DNA of 64,000 bases. Origin: Anagrus nilaparvatae (Eukaryota; Arthropoda; Insecta; Hymenoptera; Mymaridae). A program made the position numbers and the translations under genes. Below, one piece after another: positions 25,304-37,714 of the stretch. Position 1 is the stretch's first letter. Every line of letters starts with the position of its first letter. The notes below the pieces were generated by a model, which worked only from the letters and a program-made list of their open reading frames with translations, ran no database searches and was not told the origin of the DNA. The stretch spans positions 19,998,001 through 20,062,000 of the forward strand of contig JAKSXM010000147.1 in assembly GCA_022575985.1 (NCBI GenBank), read 5' to 3'.

Positions 25304-25835
25304 TTTTTTTGATATTTCTCTTTAATGAATGCTTTAAATAAAAAACAAAAAAAAGTGGTTTTAGAAAAGTGCTTAATAAATACAAAGCGATTTGGTTTTT
25401 ACATTTTGATACAAACCATTTTAAGTTATCAAGTGGCAAAAATGACAACTTTTTGAGTTTTTAAATTTAAACTTCTTAGCTTTAAACAGTTGTAACTCTG
25501 AACCGAGAGCTCAAATTTAAAAAAAACAAACAGACATTGATAGAATTTTTTCCAAGGATTAAGACCTCTTAGATCTTGAGAAAAATCAGTTTTAGTGAAA
25601 AAAAATGAAATTTTTTTATGTTTTCGACCACTAACTTCTGAGTCTGATATCTCAAAATCTTTTTGAATATTTTTTAAAAATTAAAAAAACTGCTGGGGAT
25701 ATTTCTTTAAAAATTAATTTAAAACAACTTTCATGTATTTTCGTCCATACAGCTCTTCATAAATTAGTGCTGAAATATATTAAAAATAATCAATTTTTTC
25801 GATTATTTCATTTTAATATATATAGGATAGGATTT
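25304..25835 (-). repeat. Diverged reverse copy of the 7714-8082 element
   Basis: On the minus strand it ends upstream with TCCTATCCTATATATATTAA and AATGAAATAAT, as at 7714, and contains a counterpart of the TTTCATTAAAGAGAAAT segment (TTTCTCTTTAATGAATGC on the plus strand). Middle parts are poorly conserved. Confidence 0.45.
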
Positions 25836-25970
25836 TATGATTAAAATATTTTTTAAAACAATTTTCAAATGAAAAACAAAAATTATTTTAATTTCGCACA
25901 GCAATATTTTTTATTTTTAGACATCAACGGATAGTGTGATAGTTAAATGTTCAATATTACTGTCACATTC

Positions 25971-25999
25971 TGCCGAGCGTAGCGAGGCCAATCAGCTAG
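25971..25999 (+). other. Helitron-like 3' terminus
   Basis: A GC-rich imperfect palindrome GCCGAGCGTAGCGAGGC is followed by CAATCAG and CTAG, then T. Helitrons end in a hairpin followed by CTRR and insert before T. The spacer here (7 nt) is a little short. The matching 5' end was not identified. Confidence 0.4.
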
Positions 26000-26178
26000 T
26001 TTATTATTATTAAGCAATATTTTTTAACTTAAATCTATGCCTGAAAACATTTAACAATTTTTTAAATTTTAAATTTTACTCTTTAATTTTTACATTTTTG
26101 CTGACTTTTATAGGTAAATGGAAGAACCAAAATTTAAGATTATGGACCGATCATGGCATATCACATCTCAGGATTTTA
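26000..26178. other. AT-rich linker
   Basis: Between the Helitron-like end and the stem-loop that starts the microsatellite-bearing repeat; nothing else seen. Confidence 0.4.
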
Positions 26179-27310
26179 GGTTACTCATAGAGGAACCTTT
26201 GTGATAGGTGAAATTTCGATTTTCGATATTTTGGCATATAAGCACGTTTTGAGACCTCAGGAAGCTTAAAAACCGGTTTTTAAAAAAAGTCTGTATGTGT
26301 GTGTGTGTATGTGTGTATGTATGTATGTATGTTGGACTGTAACCGGTGATATTTCACAGCCAATACGACATTAAGACCTAATTTTTTTTTCAAAATTTTT
26401 TTCACCAAAAAATCTCGAGGTACTTTTTTTTTTTTAATTTGGATGTAATACCTCATTTATTTCCACGTAAGTACTTATATTTAAAAGTATGGTTTTTACT
26501 CGATATTTTTGAAAATTTTTTTTCCAAAATTTTTTTCATAAAAAAATACAAAAAACACCAATTTTTTTTTTTCTTTGAACGTAGTACATAATTTGCTTCC
26601 ATGGAAGTACTAGTTTTAAGAACCTCTATAAAAGTAATTTTTTGGACCTGATACTTAATTTTTTGAAAATTTTTTTCTCAAAATTTTGGCCGCCAAAAAA
26701 TATAAAAAATGCTAATTTTTTTTTTTTTTAGAATGTAGTACTTAATGTTTTTCTACTAAAGTACGAATATTTAGAATTATCGTTTTTAAATGATTATTTC
26801 ATGTGAACGTAATTTTTCGAAATTTTTTTTTTCAAAATTTTTTGTATAAAAAGATTAAAAAAATACAATAATTTTTTTTCTTTTTAGACGTAGTACTTAA
26901 TTTATTTCTATGAAAGTACTAATATCCAGAATTATGGTTTTAAAAGATTTCTCCATCTTATATGTAATTTTTCGAAATTTTTTTTTTCAAAATTTTTTGT
27001 ATAAAAAAATTAAAAAAACACAATAATTTTTTTTCTTTTTGGACTTAGTACTTAATTTATTTCTATGAAAGTACTAATAGCTAGAATTATCGTTTTTAAA
27101 GGAATTCTCCATCTGATACGTAATTTTTGTAAATTTTTTTTTTCAAAATTTTTTGTATAAAGAAATTAAAAAAACACAATCATTTTTTTTCTTTTTGATT
27201 GTAGTACTTAATTTGTTTCTATGAAAGTACTAATATCTAGAATTATTGTTTTTAAAGGATTTTTTCCATCTGATACGTAATTTTTCAAATTTTTTAATAT
27301 TTTAAAATTA
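26179..27310 (-). repeat. Microsatellite-bearing interspersed repeat, copy 2
   Basis: Minus-strand counterpart of 6440-7485: stem-loop-like GGTTACTCATAGAGGAACC, GGCATATAAGCACGTTTTG, a TG/TATG tract at 26293-26331, then about six diverged ~130-bp modules with GTACTTAATTTATTTCTATG. Same order as copies 1 and 3. Confidence 0.7.
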
Positions 27311-27655
27311 ATATTTTAACAGAGACAATTTTGAATCGGGGTAAAAAAAATATTTTATATGCACAAATACAAAACAATAACATTTCAAGTTTAGATTCAA
27401 AAAAAATAAGTTGTGCCAATATTAAAATAATTGAATAATAACTTTTACAACAATACTTTAAATAAATATATGTTTGATTATTGTTTTCATTACTATATTT
27501 TTTTTAATAAGATATAATTTTTTATTTAATTTTATAATTAAAATAATTATTTATTTATAATAATATATTTAATATATTTATAATAATTATTTATTATAAT
27601 AAAATTTATTCACTTTATAAAATGACTTTAAAATATAATTAATTATTAAGATACT
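27311..27655. other. AT-rich DNA, no gene
   Basis: Near-pure AT sequence up to the edge of block A copy 1. Confidence 0.4.
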
Positions 27656-28845
27656 TTATGTATAATTTTTATATTGGCAATATATTTTTTATAACTGATA
27701 CTTAGTTTATTGAAAATTTTTTTCTAAAAATTTGTTAAATAAAAAACATTAATTCACAGCAACATTTTTTTTCTTTTGGAATACATTGCTTAACTTTTTT
27801 TTATGAAATACTGATATCTCAAATTATCATTTTTATTAGATAAAATAGACCATTATAAATATTTTGCTATTGTTGATGAGGAACCATAGTGCCAAACACT
27901 TGGCAGCGTTTTTTTGTATTTTACAATAAAAGTTAATATAAATTAATATTCGCATTATGCTTTTTATTCAACTTAATAACCCTTAAAAAACTGTTGTTCA
28001 GAATATAAAGAAAAAATCCATGCTAATCCATTTACTTAATCCAATATTTTTGCCCAAGAGGCCATGCGCCTTATTAATAGCTGGATGTCGGATCACAGAC
28101 TCAGACTGGCAGTCCCGAAAACGGAGATTCTCTTGTATGTACTCAGATGATATGACAAATATTTGCTTGAGCATTATATCAGCTTCATATATAGGTATTT
28201 CCCTAGTCACTGAACAACGAAGAACATTATCTTGTAGGTGACCTAAACCTTCCACGTGCACCAATGAAATCTTCTCTGCTCATGAATAACACAGATACAT
28301 AAAAAAAAGTTCTGATACTGGAACTATACCTACCTGCAAGTAAGATTTTCGATGTCCTAAAAACGAATCTGAAGTTAGAATTTACCCTACACCCTCAGAT
28401 TTTGGACCAGGTACTCCAGCCACCCTGTAAACTGACCCAAAAGGTAAATATTTTACTTTGTCAAAAATTTAAAACGAAAAGTATGTAAACTACGTTTATG
28501 GAGGTCCTATCGAATATAAAGTCAAAATTTACTCAACATCCTTAGTTTTTGCCCCAGAAAGCTCAGTCATCAGTAATTAGAGATTGTAATTTGGCGAGCA
28601 TATTCCGGCATTCCCTTGTTAGTTTAGATAATACAAAACAACTTGAAAATTTTAATTTGTCCTAAAACACATTGTTATAATATGTATATTTAAAAATTTT
28701 AAAATTACCCGCGAACGTTGATAAATTAATTTCTAATTTATCTACAATCACTTAAATAGTAAAACTTGGAATTTGATCAAAAAATTGCCTATATTTGAAA
28801 GAAAGAGATGTTCTTCGGGCTTGACTGACGTCTCTTCAATAGCTC
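27656..28845 (+). repeat. Block A, copy 1, truncated inside a tRNA-like gene
   Basis: Matches 36117-37306 at a constant offset of 8461 with rare differences (e.g. CTACGTTTATGG here, CTACGTATATGG there). It contains a 72-bp R1-like RT fragment (28058-28129). It stops at AGCTC, within the 5' part of the tRNA-like gene that is complete at 37294. The next block is the tail of block B, so this junction is a rearrangement breakpoint. Confidence 0.85.
28058..28129 (+). pseudogene. 72-bp fragment of R1-like reverse transcriptase
   Basis: It matches 43284-43355 of the R1-like ORF2 with about three substitutions, encoding EAMRLINSWMSDH and LAVPKTEI. The borders are sharp and the flanks unrelated. It recurs in the other block A copies at 36519-36590 and 49601-49672. 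It also underlies part of an antisense 88-codon ORF, which is therefore not an independent gene. Confidence 0.85.
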
Positions 28846-28850
28846 TTCAA

Positions 28851-29527
28851 TAAATTAATTTAGTTTTAAAAAAAAAATAAAAAGTTTTTTTAAAGTCCCA
28901 AAAAATTTCAAAGATGCTTTTAAATAATTCTTTTGGAATCGAAATCAACTTTTTATGATTATTTTGTAATTTTGCCTTCAGTTACAGTCTTTATTAAGAG
29001 TAAACTGAATTAAAAAAAAAAATGATTCTTTTTTATTTAATGTTCTATAGAACCTTCCCGGGTATATGCTATCCCACCTTCTATTTTTATATTCGTTTTA
29101 TATTCCCGGTGAATGTTCGTGTGCATATACCCGGGAAGATTCTATAGCATATTCTTGAGAGTGTACTGTAGCATATGGTTTTTTTCACGTGAAAAAAAAC
29201 CATATGCTACAGTACACTCTCAAGAATATGCTATAGAATCTTCCCGGGTATATGCACACGAACATTCACCGGGAATATAAAACGAATATAAAAATAGAAG
29301 GTGGGATAGCATATACCCGGGAAGGTTCTATAGAACATTAAATAAAAAAGAATCATTTTTTTTTTTAATTCAGTTTACTCTTAATAAAGACTGTAACTGA
29401 AGGCAAAATTACAAAATAATCATAAAAAGTTGATTTCGATTCCAAAAGAATTATTTAAAAGCATCTTTGAAATTTTTTGGGACTTTAAAAAAACTTTTTA
29501 TTTTTTTTTTAAAACTAAATTAATTTA
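28851..29527. repeat. ~677-bp near-perfect palindrome centred on CACGTG
   Basis: 28851-29188 and 29189-29527 are reverse complements, with one A/T-run length difference beside the centre (seven T, eight A). The left half is a direct copy of 35774-36114; the right half is the start of the inverted block B. The dyad is at 29186-29191. Confidence 0.85.
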
Positions 29528-31750
29528 TTTTTTATTTCAAAGTATACTTTCCCTTTATATGATATATAAAACTTCGAGGAATCAGGTCAAATAAAGTGTA
29601 CAATTAAACTAATTTAAAAAAAAACTGTTTTTTTAATTTTATTTTTTTATTAAAAAATTAATACAATTTTATGTCTTTATGCGATTTTAAATCACTTAAG
29701 TTAATTTTTGCTAAATGTAAAATAATATGCAGTTATACTAATAAATTGAGTGACCTTCAAGAAAGCACATTTATGCGAAACCTCAGTGTTGATCATATTG
29801 GTAGATTTTTGCCAAATTCCTTCAAACCTGTAGGTTACAGAAAATATTTATTAAAGGTTCTACACTGAAAAAAAGCCGCTTGCGTCGCAACCAGAAATAT
29901 TCCGTTTGCGAAGAATTTTTTTTCCGAAGACAATATTTGTACACATAAATTTACTAGCCTGCAATAGATTGCTTCAAAGTTATATCTCAGCATTGATTAT
30001 GTGGGTTGGTTTTGTTCTGTCGATTCCTATAAAACTGAAATTATTATAGACAATAGTTATTCATAAATTTAAAATTACCAGAAGAAACAGTATTCTGAAA
30101 AAAAAAAATACCGGTTTTGGCTACAGGAATCCCGATTGTGAGTGACGGAGTATTTTTCTTTTAAACGATTGCAAATATCTTGAAACGTACAAAAAATTTA
30201 AAGTGAATTTAAGATATATAAAAACAAATTTTTTTCAAATTTCTTTGCATTTTTTGACATTTGCAACCATTTAAAATAAAAATAAATTTCCAGCTGTTAC
30301 AACCGAAATTCTTCATGAAACAACTATACCTTAACCGAGAGTATAAAAATGAAGAACCCATTATCATCTGAAATAACCAGCACAAACCTTATAAGTAATT
30401 TTTTTAATGCTCGGGCAGATGTGCCCATATGGTTGCAATTATCACCCTGAGGACTGGTTCTTATCAGTGAAGTTGTCGGTTGACACCCTGAAAGCCATTA
30501 TCATATAAAAAATCTAGCAGAAGCCTCAAAAATCATTTTCTTAAGAATCAGACAGCTTTGCTAATATGGGGTCAATTAGCGACCTGAGATCTGATCAACT
30601 TAAGTATTGAGATTGTTTACAATCTGATCAATTTTTTCCCTGTCAAGGCGTTAAAGCGCAGTGTTCTGGTGTGACCAAAAAGGTCTTTTTTTTAAAAAGT
30701 TGCATTAAAATAAAAAATAAAAAAATAAAATTTTTTGGAAATAGGCTGGTACCTTGTCGTTCACTCTGCTATTAGTTTTGGGAAATTCTTACAAGAAAAG
30801 CAGGAAATTGGATTTTTTGCATGTTATTTTCCAAAAGCTTTAAAAAAATATATCCTTAATTTGTTTCTTGAATATTTGGGAAAACTTATATTTTTGCAAA
30901 TATTATCGAATGCCATATCAAACTATAAATGATCGATTATCAAGACCCAGAATATAATCGAAAAAAATATATGCAAAAATTCAAGCTTTCCTAAATTCTC
31001 AAGAGAAAAAATTAGGAATTACTTTTGTAACCGTTACAGCTCTGAAAAAATAGCTTGCAAATTATTAAATTTTTCAGGTTTTCCTGTAGGAACTTTATAC
31101 AACTAATGGCAGGACAATATTTTAAGGGGAAATTTAAATATAGTTTCTCTTTGCTTATTTCTACAGGAGATAGAATAATTAAAAAATTCCAATATCGAGG
31201 ACTATTTATTGGGTGATTTGTTATACTGCCTAAGATAATTATAGCTAAAAATTAAAAAAATTAGAATAAAATCTCAAAACAGGCCGGGGTAATTTTTGCT
31301 TATTTAAGGCTATTACCCTGCTTTTCCCTACTTATTAGAACTTTGCAACCCAGATTCAGATGACGAAGCAACCCATAAAGCTATTTTCTCAACCAGTTTG
31401 TTTATTTCAGGCCTTTTAGCACATTTTGACTGGTGAATTTATTAATTTTCACTAATTGCTACTGTATTTCTTAAAAAATTTTTCAATTTACAAAAACATA
31501 AATAAAAACTAATTTATACTGTACCTGATTCTGTAATTATACTCTATTCAGTATTTAGTTTTTGCAGTTATTTGAGTAACAAAGCTTAAATCATCGATAT
31601 CAATTGATTTTTAATCAATACTAACAAAATTTATTCTGGCATCTGCATACAAGAAGCACATAAATATATGATGTTGAATTTTTTAAATTAATATGTCCAT
31701 GCAAGTACACTAGCTGAGCCTCAGATCATCGCTTCTGTATATCAAAGGTA
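29186..31750 (-). repeat. Block B, copy 1 (inverted)
   Basis: Reverse complement of 33551-36114 with a few differences. Includes small ORFs of 65 codons (29671 and 30735) that are repeated in each copy but resemble no known protein. Short phrases are moderately complex, so this may be old unique DNA. With copy 2 it forms a 2.56-kb inverted repeat around a 1.8-kb spacer. Confidence 0.85.
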
Positions 31751-31826
31751 CGGTTAATAATTTATTAAAAAATTATATACTTTTTTTATATACATTATTA
31801 TTAATAAGTTTAATTTTGTACTTGCC

Positions 31827-32814
31827 TTAACCCATTTACGCCCAAGCGGTCGTAAACGGAAAGTCAAAAAAAAAAATAGGTTCCCGTATAAATAGAGGCT
31901 TCTAAATTACATGTTTATAGTAAAATTTCATGCTCATACCGAATCTGAAGCCAGATTTTACTTACAACCCTTTCAAATGCCCCAAAATTAGGGGTAATTG
32001 GGGTGAAAAAGGGGCTAAAATAAAAATGACGGAAAAATCAAAATAAAAATAAAAAAATGATACCAAAAAACATTTAAAATTACTTATTTGTGCAAAAAAT
32101 TTACATTTTTTAGGTTTATGGGATATTTAATTGGATTTCAACCCTTATATTGCAACTAGGGGTAGTTTTCCAAAAAACTTCAAATATTGTTTTTTTAGTT
32201 CCAAAACGGTTCTAATAGGTAAACTTTACTCCTAATTCCATTTTTTGAATTTGTTTTGAGCTAAAAAGCTTCCAAAAGCGTAAAATTCTAAAATTTTGTT
32301 TCCTATATAAAAATAATAAATTCTTTAGGTTCCATTTAGCCCTGATTACCCCTATTTTTACGCTTACATAAGCGTTTTAGCTCAAAAAAAATTCAAAAAA
32401 TGGAATTAGGAGTAAAATTTACCTATTAGAACCGATTTGGAACTAAAAAAACAATATTTGAAGTTTTTGGGAAAACTACCCCTAGTTGCAATATAAGGGT
32501 TGAAATCCAATTAAATATCCCATAAACCTAAAAAATGTAAGTTTTTTGCACAAATAAGTAATTTTAAATGTTTTTTGGTATCATTTTTTTATTTTTATAT
32601 CGATTTTTCCGTCATTTTTATTTTAGCCCCTTTTTCACCCCAATTACCCCTATTTTTTGGGCATTTAAAAGGGTTGTAAGTAAAATGTGGCTTCAGATTC
32701 TGTAAGAGCATGAAATTTTACTATAGATATATAATTTAAAAGCCTCTATTTATACGGGAACCTATATTTTTTTTTGAATTTCCGTTTACGTCCGCTTGGG
32801 CGTAAATGGGTTAA
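31827..32814. mobile_element. piggyBac-like MITE 2, TTAA-flanked hairpin
   Basis: TTAA then CCCATTTACGCCCAAGCGG opens the left arm; CCGCTTGGGCGTAAATGGG then TTAA closes the right. The arms (about 31831-32285 and 32359-32810) are complementary with modest divergence. Ends and target site are like MITE 1, so the two are related at the termini. The 13-kb duplication begins within its left arm at 32247. Confidence 0.75.
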
Positions 32815-33550
32815 TTTGCAACTTGATAAACAAATATTGTTATTTAAATTATAAAAATAGTAAACATAAAAAATCCTTTATGATTTTGATGTCAAATCTA
32901 TCAAGCAAGTGTGCAATTTCGTTTTGCTCGTATCTGATAAATGTTCCTGTATCTATAAAATTATATAAATCAAAATACAAGTATAAATTATCGATTTATA
33001 CAAATTAAGTTTTCAGTTTCACTGACAATTTATCCACATGCTTCCAGAACCTAGAGTTATTTTCCAATAAAGGAAAAAGCGGTATATATCTCTATGTATA
33101 TATCGACTTCCGAGGAAATAAAAGCAAAATATGCGGTTCGGTAGCTGCTTGTGTTAATTGTTGGTGACCTCCGACATAACGTAAGGTTCAAGAGGTTAAA
33201 CATAAAGCACATACATACAAATTAAAACTAATACCTGTTGCATACTTTATGAAAATATTAGCCGTATTGTAAAATTCCATTCAGCACATTTTAACCTGTA
33301 AAAAATGTTTACAAAAAGTACCAAGTTTTTATAACTAGAAAATTTAAATTATTTAAATTTTTAATCCTTATCTGATAAATGAATTTGCTATTTAAATTAA
33401 ATACTCTGGATTTTAAATTTCTCATTCAAATTTATTTTATTTCATCAAAAACTTCTCAACATCACGTTGTTGTCGCGCGCACATATACACGAATACAATG
33501 TGTGCGTGCAACTCCTACAACTGGTGCGTGCAACTGCAGGTGTAGCCTGC
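32815..33550. other. Spacer between inverted block B copies, no gene
   Basis: Part of the spacer not covered by MITE 2. Two 70-codon ORFs here have no recognisable features. A short GC-richer stretch at 33470-33560 contains alternating GTGCGTGCAACT words. Confidence 0.4.
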
Positions 33551-36114
33551 TACCTTTGATATACAGAAGCGATGATCTGAGGCTCAGCTAGTGTACTTGC
33601 ATGGACATATTAATTTAAAAAATTCAACATCATATATTTATGTGCTTCTTGTATGCAGATGCCAGAATAAATTTTGTTAGTATTGATTAAAAATCAATTG
33701 ATATCGATGATTTAAGCTTTGTTACTCAAATAACTGCAAAAACTAAATACTGAATAGAGTATAATTACAGAATCAGGTACAGTATAAATTAGTTTTTATT
33801 TATGTTTTTGTAAATTGAAAAATTTTTTAAGAAATACAGTAGCAATTAGTGAAAATTAATAAATTCACCAGTCAAAATGTGCTAAAAGGCCTGAAATAAA
33901 CAAACTGGTTGAGAAAATAGCTTTATGGGTTGCTTCGTCATCTGAATCTGGGTTGCAAAGTTCTAATAAGTAGGGAAAAGCAGGGTAATAGCCTTAAATA
34001 AGCAAAAATTACCCCGGCCTGTTTTGAGATTTTATTCTAATTTTTTTAATTTTTAGCTATAATTATCTTAGGCAGTATAACAAATCACCCAATAAATAGT
34101 CCTCGATATTGGAATTTTTTAATTATTCTATCTCCTGTAGAAATAAGCAAAGAGAAACTATATTTAAATTTCCCCTTAAAATATTGTCCTGCCATTAGTT
34201 GTATAAAGTTCCTACAGGAAAACCTGAAAAATTTAATAATTTGCAAGCTATTTTTTCAGAGCTGTAACGGTTACAAAAGTAATTCCTAATTTTTTCTCTT
34301 GAGAATTTAGGAAAGCTTGAATTTTTGCATATATTTTTTTCGATTATATTCTGGGTCTTGATAATCGATCATTTATAGTTTGATATGGCATTCGATAATA
34401 TTTGCAAAAATTTAAGTTTTCCCAAATATTCAAGAAACAAATTAAGGATATATTTTTTTAAAGCTTTTGGAAAATAACATGCAAAAAATCCAATTTCCTG
34501 CTTTTCTTGTAAGAATTTCCCAAAACTAATAGCAGAGTGAACGACAAGGTACCAGCCTATTTCCAAAAAATTTTATTTTTTTATTTTTTATTTTAATGCA
34601 ACTTTTTAAAAAAAAGACCTTTTTGGTCACACCAGAACACTGCGCTTTAACGCCTTGACAGGGAAAAAATTGATCAGATTGTAAACAATCTCAATACTTA
34701 AGTTGATCAGATCTCAGGTCGCTAATTGACCCCATATTAGCAAAGCTGTCTGATTCTTAAGAAAATGATTTTTGAGGCTTCTGCTAGATTTTTTATATGA
34801 TAATGGCTTTCAGGGTGTCAACCGACAACTTCACTGATAAGAACCAGTCCTCAGGGTGATAATTGCAACCATATGGGCACATCTGCCCGAGCATTAAAAA
34901 AATTACTTATAAGGTTTGTGCTGGTTATTTCAGATGATAATGGGTTCTTCATTTTTATACTCTCGGTTAAGGTATAGTTGTTTCATGAAGAATTTCGGTT
35001 GTAACAGCTGGAAATTTATTTTTATTTTAAATGGTTGCAAATGTCAAAAAATGCAAAGAAATTTGAAAAAAATTTGTTTTTATATATCTTAAATTCACTT
35101 TAAATTTTTTGTACGTTTCAAGATATTTGCAATCGTTTAAAAGAAAAATACTCCGTCACTCACAATCGGGATTCCTGTAGCCAATACCGGTATTTTTTTT
35201 TTTCAGAATACTGTTTCTTCTGGTAATTCTAAATTTATGAATAACTATTGTCTATAATAATTTCAGTTTTATAGGAATCGACAGAACAAAACCAACCCAC
35301 ATAATCAATGCTGAGATATAACTTTGAAGCAATCTATTGCAGGCTAGTAAATTTATGTGTACAAATATTGTCTTCGGAAAAAAAATTCTTCGCAAACGGA
35401 ATATTTCTGGTTGCGACGCAAGCGGCTTTTTTTCAGTGTAGAACCTTTAATAAATATTTTCTGTAACCTACAGGTTTGAAGGAATTTGGCAAAAATCTAC
35501 CAATATGATCAACACTGAGGTTTCGCATAAATGTGCTTTCTTGAAGGTCACTCAATTTATTAGTATAACTGCATATTATTTTACATTTAGCAAAAATTAA
35601 CTTAAGTGATTTAAAATCGCATAAAGACATAAAATTGTATTAATTTTTTAATAAAAAAATAAAATTAAAAAAACAGTTTTTTTTTAAATTAGTTTAATTG
35701 TACACTTTATTTGACCTGATTCCTCGAAGTTTTATATATCATATAAAGGGAAAGTATACTTTGAAAAAAAAAATAAATTAATTTAGTTTTAAAAAAAAAA
35801 TAAAAAGTTTTTTTAAAGTCCCAAAAAATTTCAAAGATGCTTTTAAATAATTCTTTTGGAATCGAAATCAACTTTTTATGATTATTTTGTAATTTTGCCT
35901 TCAGTTACAGTCTTTATTAAGAGTAAACTGAATTAAAAAAAAAAATGATTCTTTTTTATTTAATGTTCTATAGAACCTTCCCGGGTATATGCTATCCCAC
36001 CTTCTATTTTTATATTCGTTTTATATTCCCGGTGAATGTTCGTGTGCATATACCCGGGAAGATTCTATAGCATATTCTTGAGAGTGTACTGTAGCATATG
36101 GTTTTTTTCACGTG
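33551..36114 (+). repeat. Block B, copy 2
   Basis: Inverted partner of 29186-31750 and direct partner of 46633-49196. Ends at CACGTG (36109-36114), the sequence at the palindrome centre of the other copy, and is followed two bases later by block A. Confidence 0.85.
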
Positions 36115-36116
36115 AG

Positions 36117-37306
36117 TTATGTATAATTTTTATATTGGCAATATATTTTTTATAACTGATACTTAGTTTATTGAAAATTTTTTTCTAAAAATTTGTTAAA
36201 TAAAAAACATTAATTCACAGCAACATTTTTTTTCTTTTGGAATACATTGCTTAACTTTTTTTTATGAAATACTGATATCTCAAATTATCATTTTTATTAG
36301 ATAAAATAGACCATTATAAATATTTTGCTATTGTTGATGAGGAACCATAGTGCCAAACACTTGGCAGCGTTTTTTTGTATTTTACAATAAAAGTTAATAT
36401 AAATTAATATTCGCATTATGCTTTTTATTCAACTTAATAACCCTTAAAAAACTGTTGTTCAGAATATAAAGAAAAAATCCATGCTAATCCATTTACTTAA
36501 TCCAATATTTTTGCCCAAGAGGCCATGCGCCTTATTAATAGCTGGATGTCGGATCACAGACTCAGACTGGCAGTCCCGAAAACGGAGATTCTCTTGTATG
36601 TACTCAGATGATATGACAAATATTTGCTTGAGCATTATATCAGCTTCATATATAGGTATTTCCCTAGTCACTGAACAACGAAGAACATTATCTTGTAGGT
36701 GACCTAAACCTTCCACGTGCACCAATGAAATCTTCTCTGCTCATGAATAACACAGATACATAAAAAAAAGTTCTGATACTGGAACTATACCTACCTGCAA
36801 GTAAGATTTTCGATGTCCTAAAAACGAATCTGAAGTTAGAATTTACCCTACACCCTCAGATTTTGGACCAGGTACTCCAGCCACCCTGTAAACTGACCCA
36901 AAAGGTAAATATTTTACTTTGTCAAAAATTTAAAACGAAAAGTATGTAAACTACGTATATGGAGGTCCTATCGAATATAAAGTCAAAATTTACTCAACAT
37001 CCTTAGTTTTTGCCCCAGAAAGCTCAGTCATCAGTAATTAGAGATTGTAATTTGGCGAGCATATTCCGGCATTCCCTTGTTAGTTTAGATAATACAAAAC
37101 AACTTGAAAATTTTAATTTGTCCTAAAACACATTGTTATAATATGTATATTTAAAAATTTTAAAATTACCCGCGAACGTTGATAAATTAATTTCTAATTT
37201 ATCTACAATCACTTAAATAGTAAAACTTGGAATTTGATCAAAAAATTGCCTATATTTGAAAGAAAGAGATGTTCTTCGGGCTTGACTGACGTCTCTTCAA
37301 TAGCTC
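36117..37306 (+). repeat. Block A, copy 2
   Basis: Direct partner of 27656-28845. Here sequence continues beyond the copy-1 breakpoint through the complete tRNA-like gene. It contains the RT fragment at 36519-36590 and an antisense short ORF from a non-ATG start. Confidence 0.85.
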
Positions 37307-37366
37307 AGATGGTAGAGCGCTTGTCATGAAAACAAAAGGTCGTCGGTTCGAGCCCGGCTTGAAGAG
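37294..37366 (+). tRNA. tRNA-Tyr-like gene with atypical anticodon loop
   Basis: A full cloverleaf folds: acceptor TCTTCAA/TTGAAGA (7 of 7 pairs), D stem GCTC/GAGC, T stem GTCGG/CCGGC with one G-T pair, and A-box (TAGCTCAGATGG) and B-box (GGTTCGAGCCC) promoter consensus. A T7 run follows the CA after position 73, a Pol III terminator. The body resembles eukaryotic tRNA-Tyr as I remember it, with paired changes in the acceptor stem. The anticodon stem CTTGT/ACAAA has one mismatch; the 7-nt loop CATGAAA puts A at position 33 and TGA at the anticodon. There is no intron. Likely a Tyr-derived variant or pseudogene. Confidence 0.6.
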
Positions 37367-37714
37367 CATTTTTTTCTTTCAAAAATAATTTTAATTTTAA
37401 ATTTATTTAAAATTAAATAAAACAATCCATTTTTAATTAAATGGTTAGATGCATTCTAGATATTAAAAATATCTGATGTATTCTACAAATTGATAGTTTT
37501 TTATCAATTACAAGGTTATTGTTCTTTAAGATCATATAATAAATACATTTCATGTATTTATCTTGGTATATTTAAGAATTTTAAAATTACCCGCGAACGT
37601 TGATAAATTAATTTCTAATTTATCTACAATCACTTAAATAGTAAAACTTGGCATTTGATCAAAAAATTGCCTATATTTGAAAGAAAGAGATGTTCTTCGG
37701 GCTTGACTGACGCC

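Noticed and set aside
27998..28264. 88-codon minus-strand ORF, repeated at 36459 and 49541
   Set aside because: Starts at a non-ATG codon; its C-terminal half is the antisense of an R1-like RT fragment. The first ~50 codons look protein-like but match nothing I know.
30735..30932. 65-codon ORF conserved in block B copies (and 29671-29868)
   Set aside because: Conserved only because the block is duplicated; no domain, no start context, poor composition.
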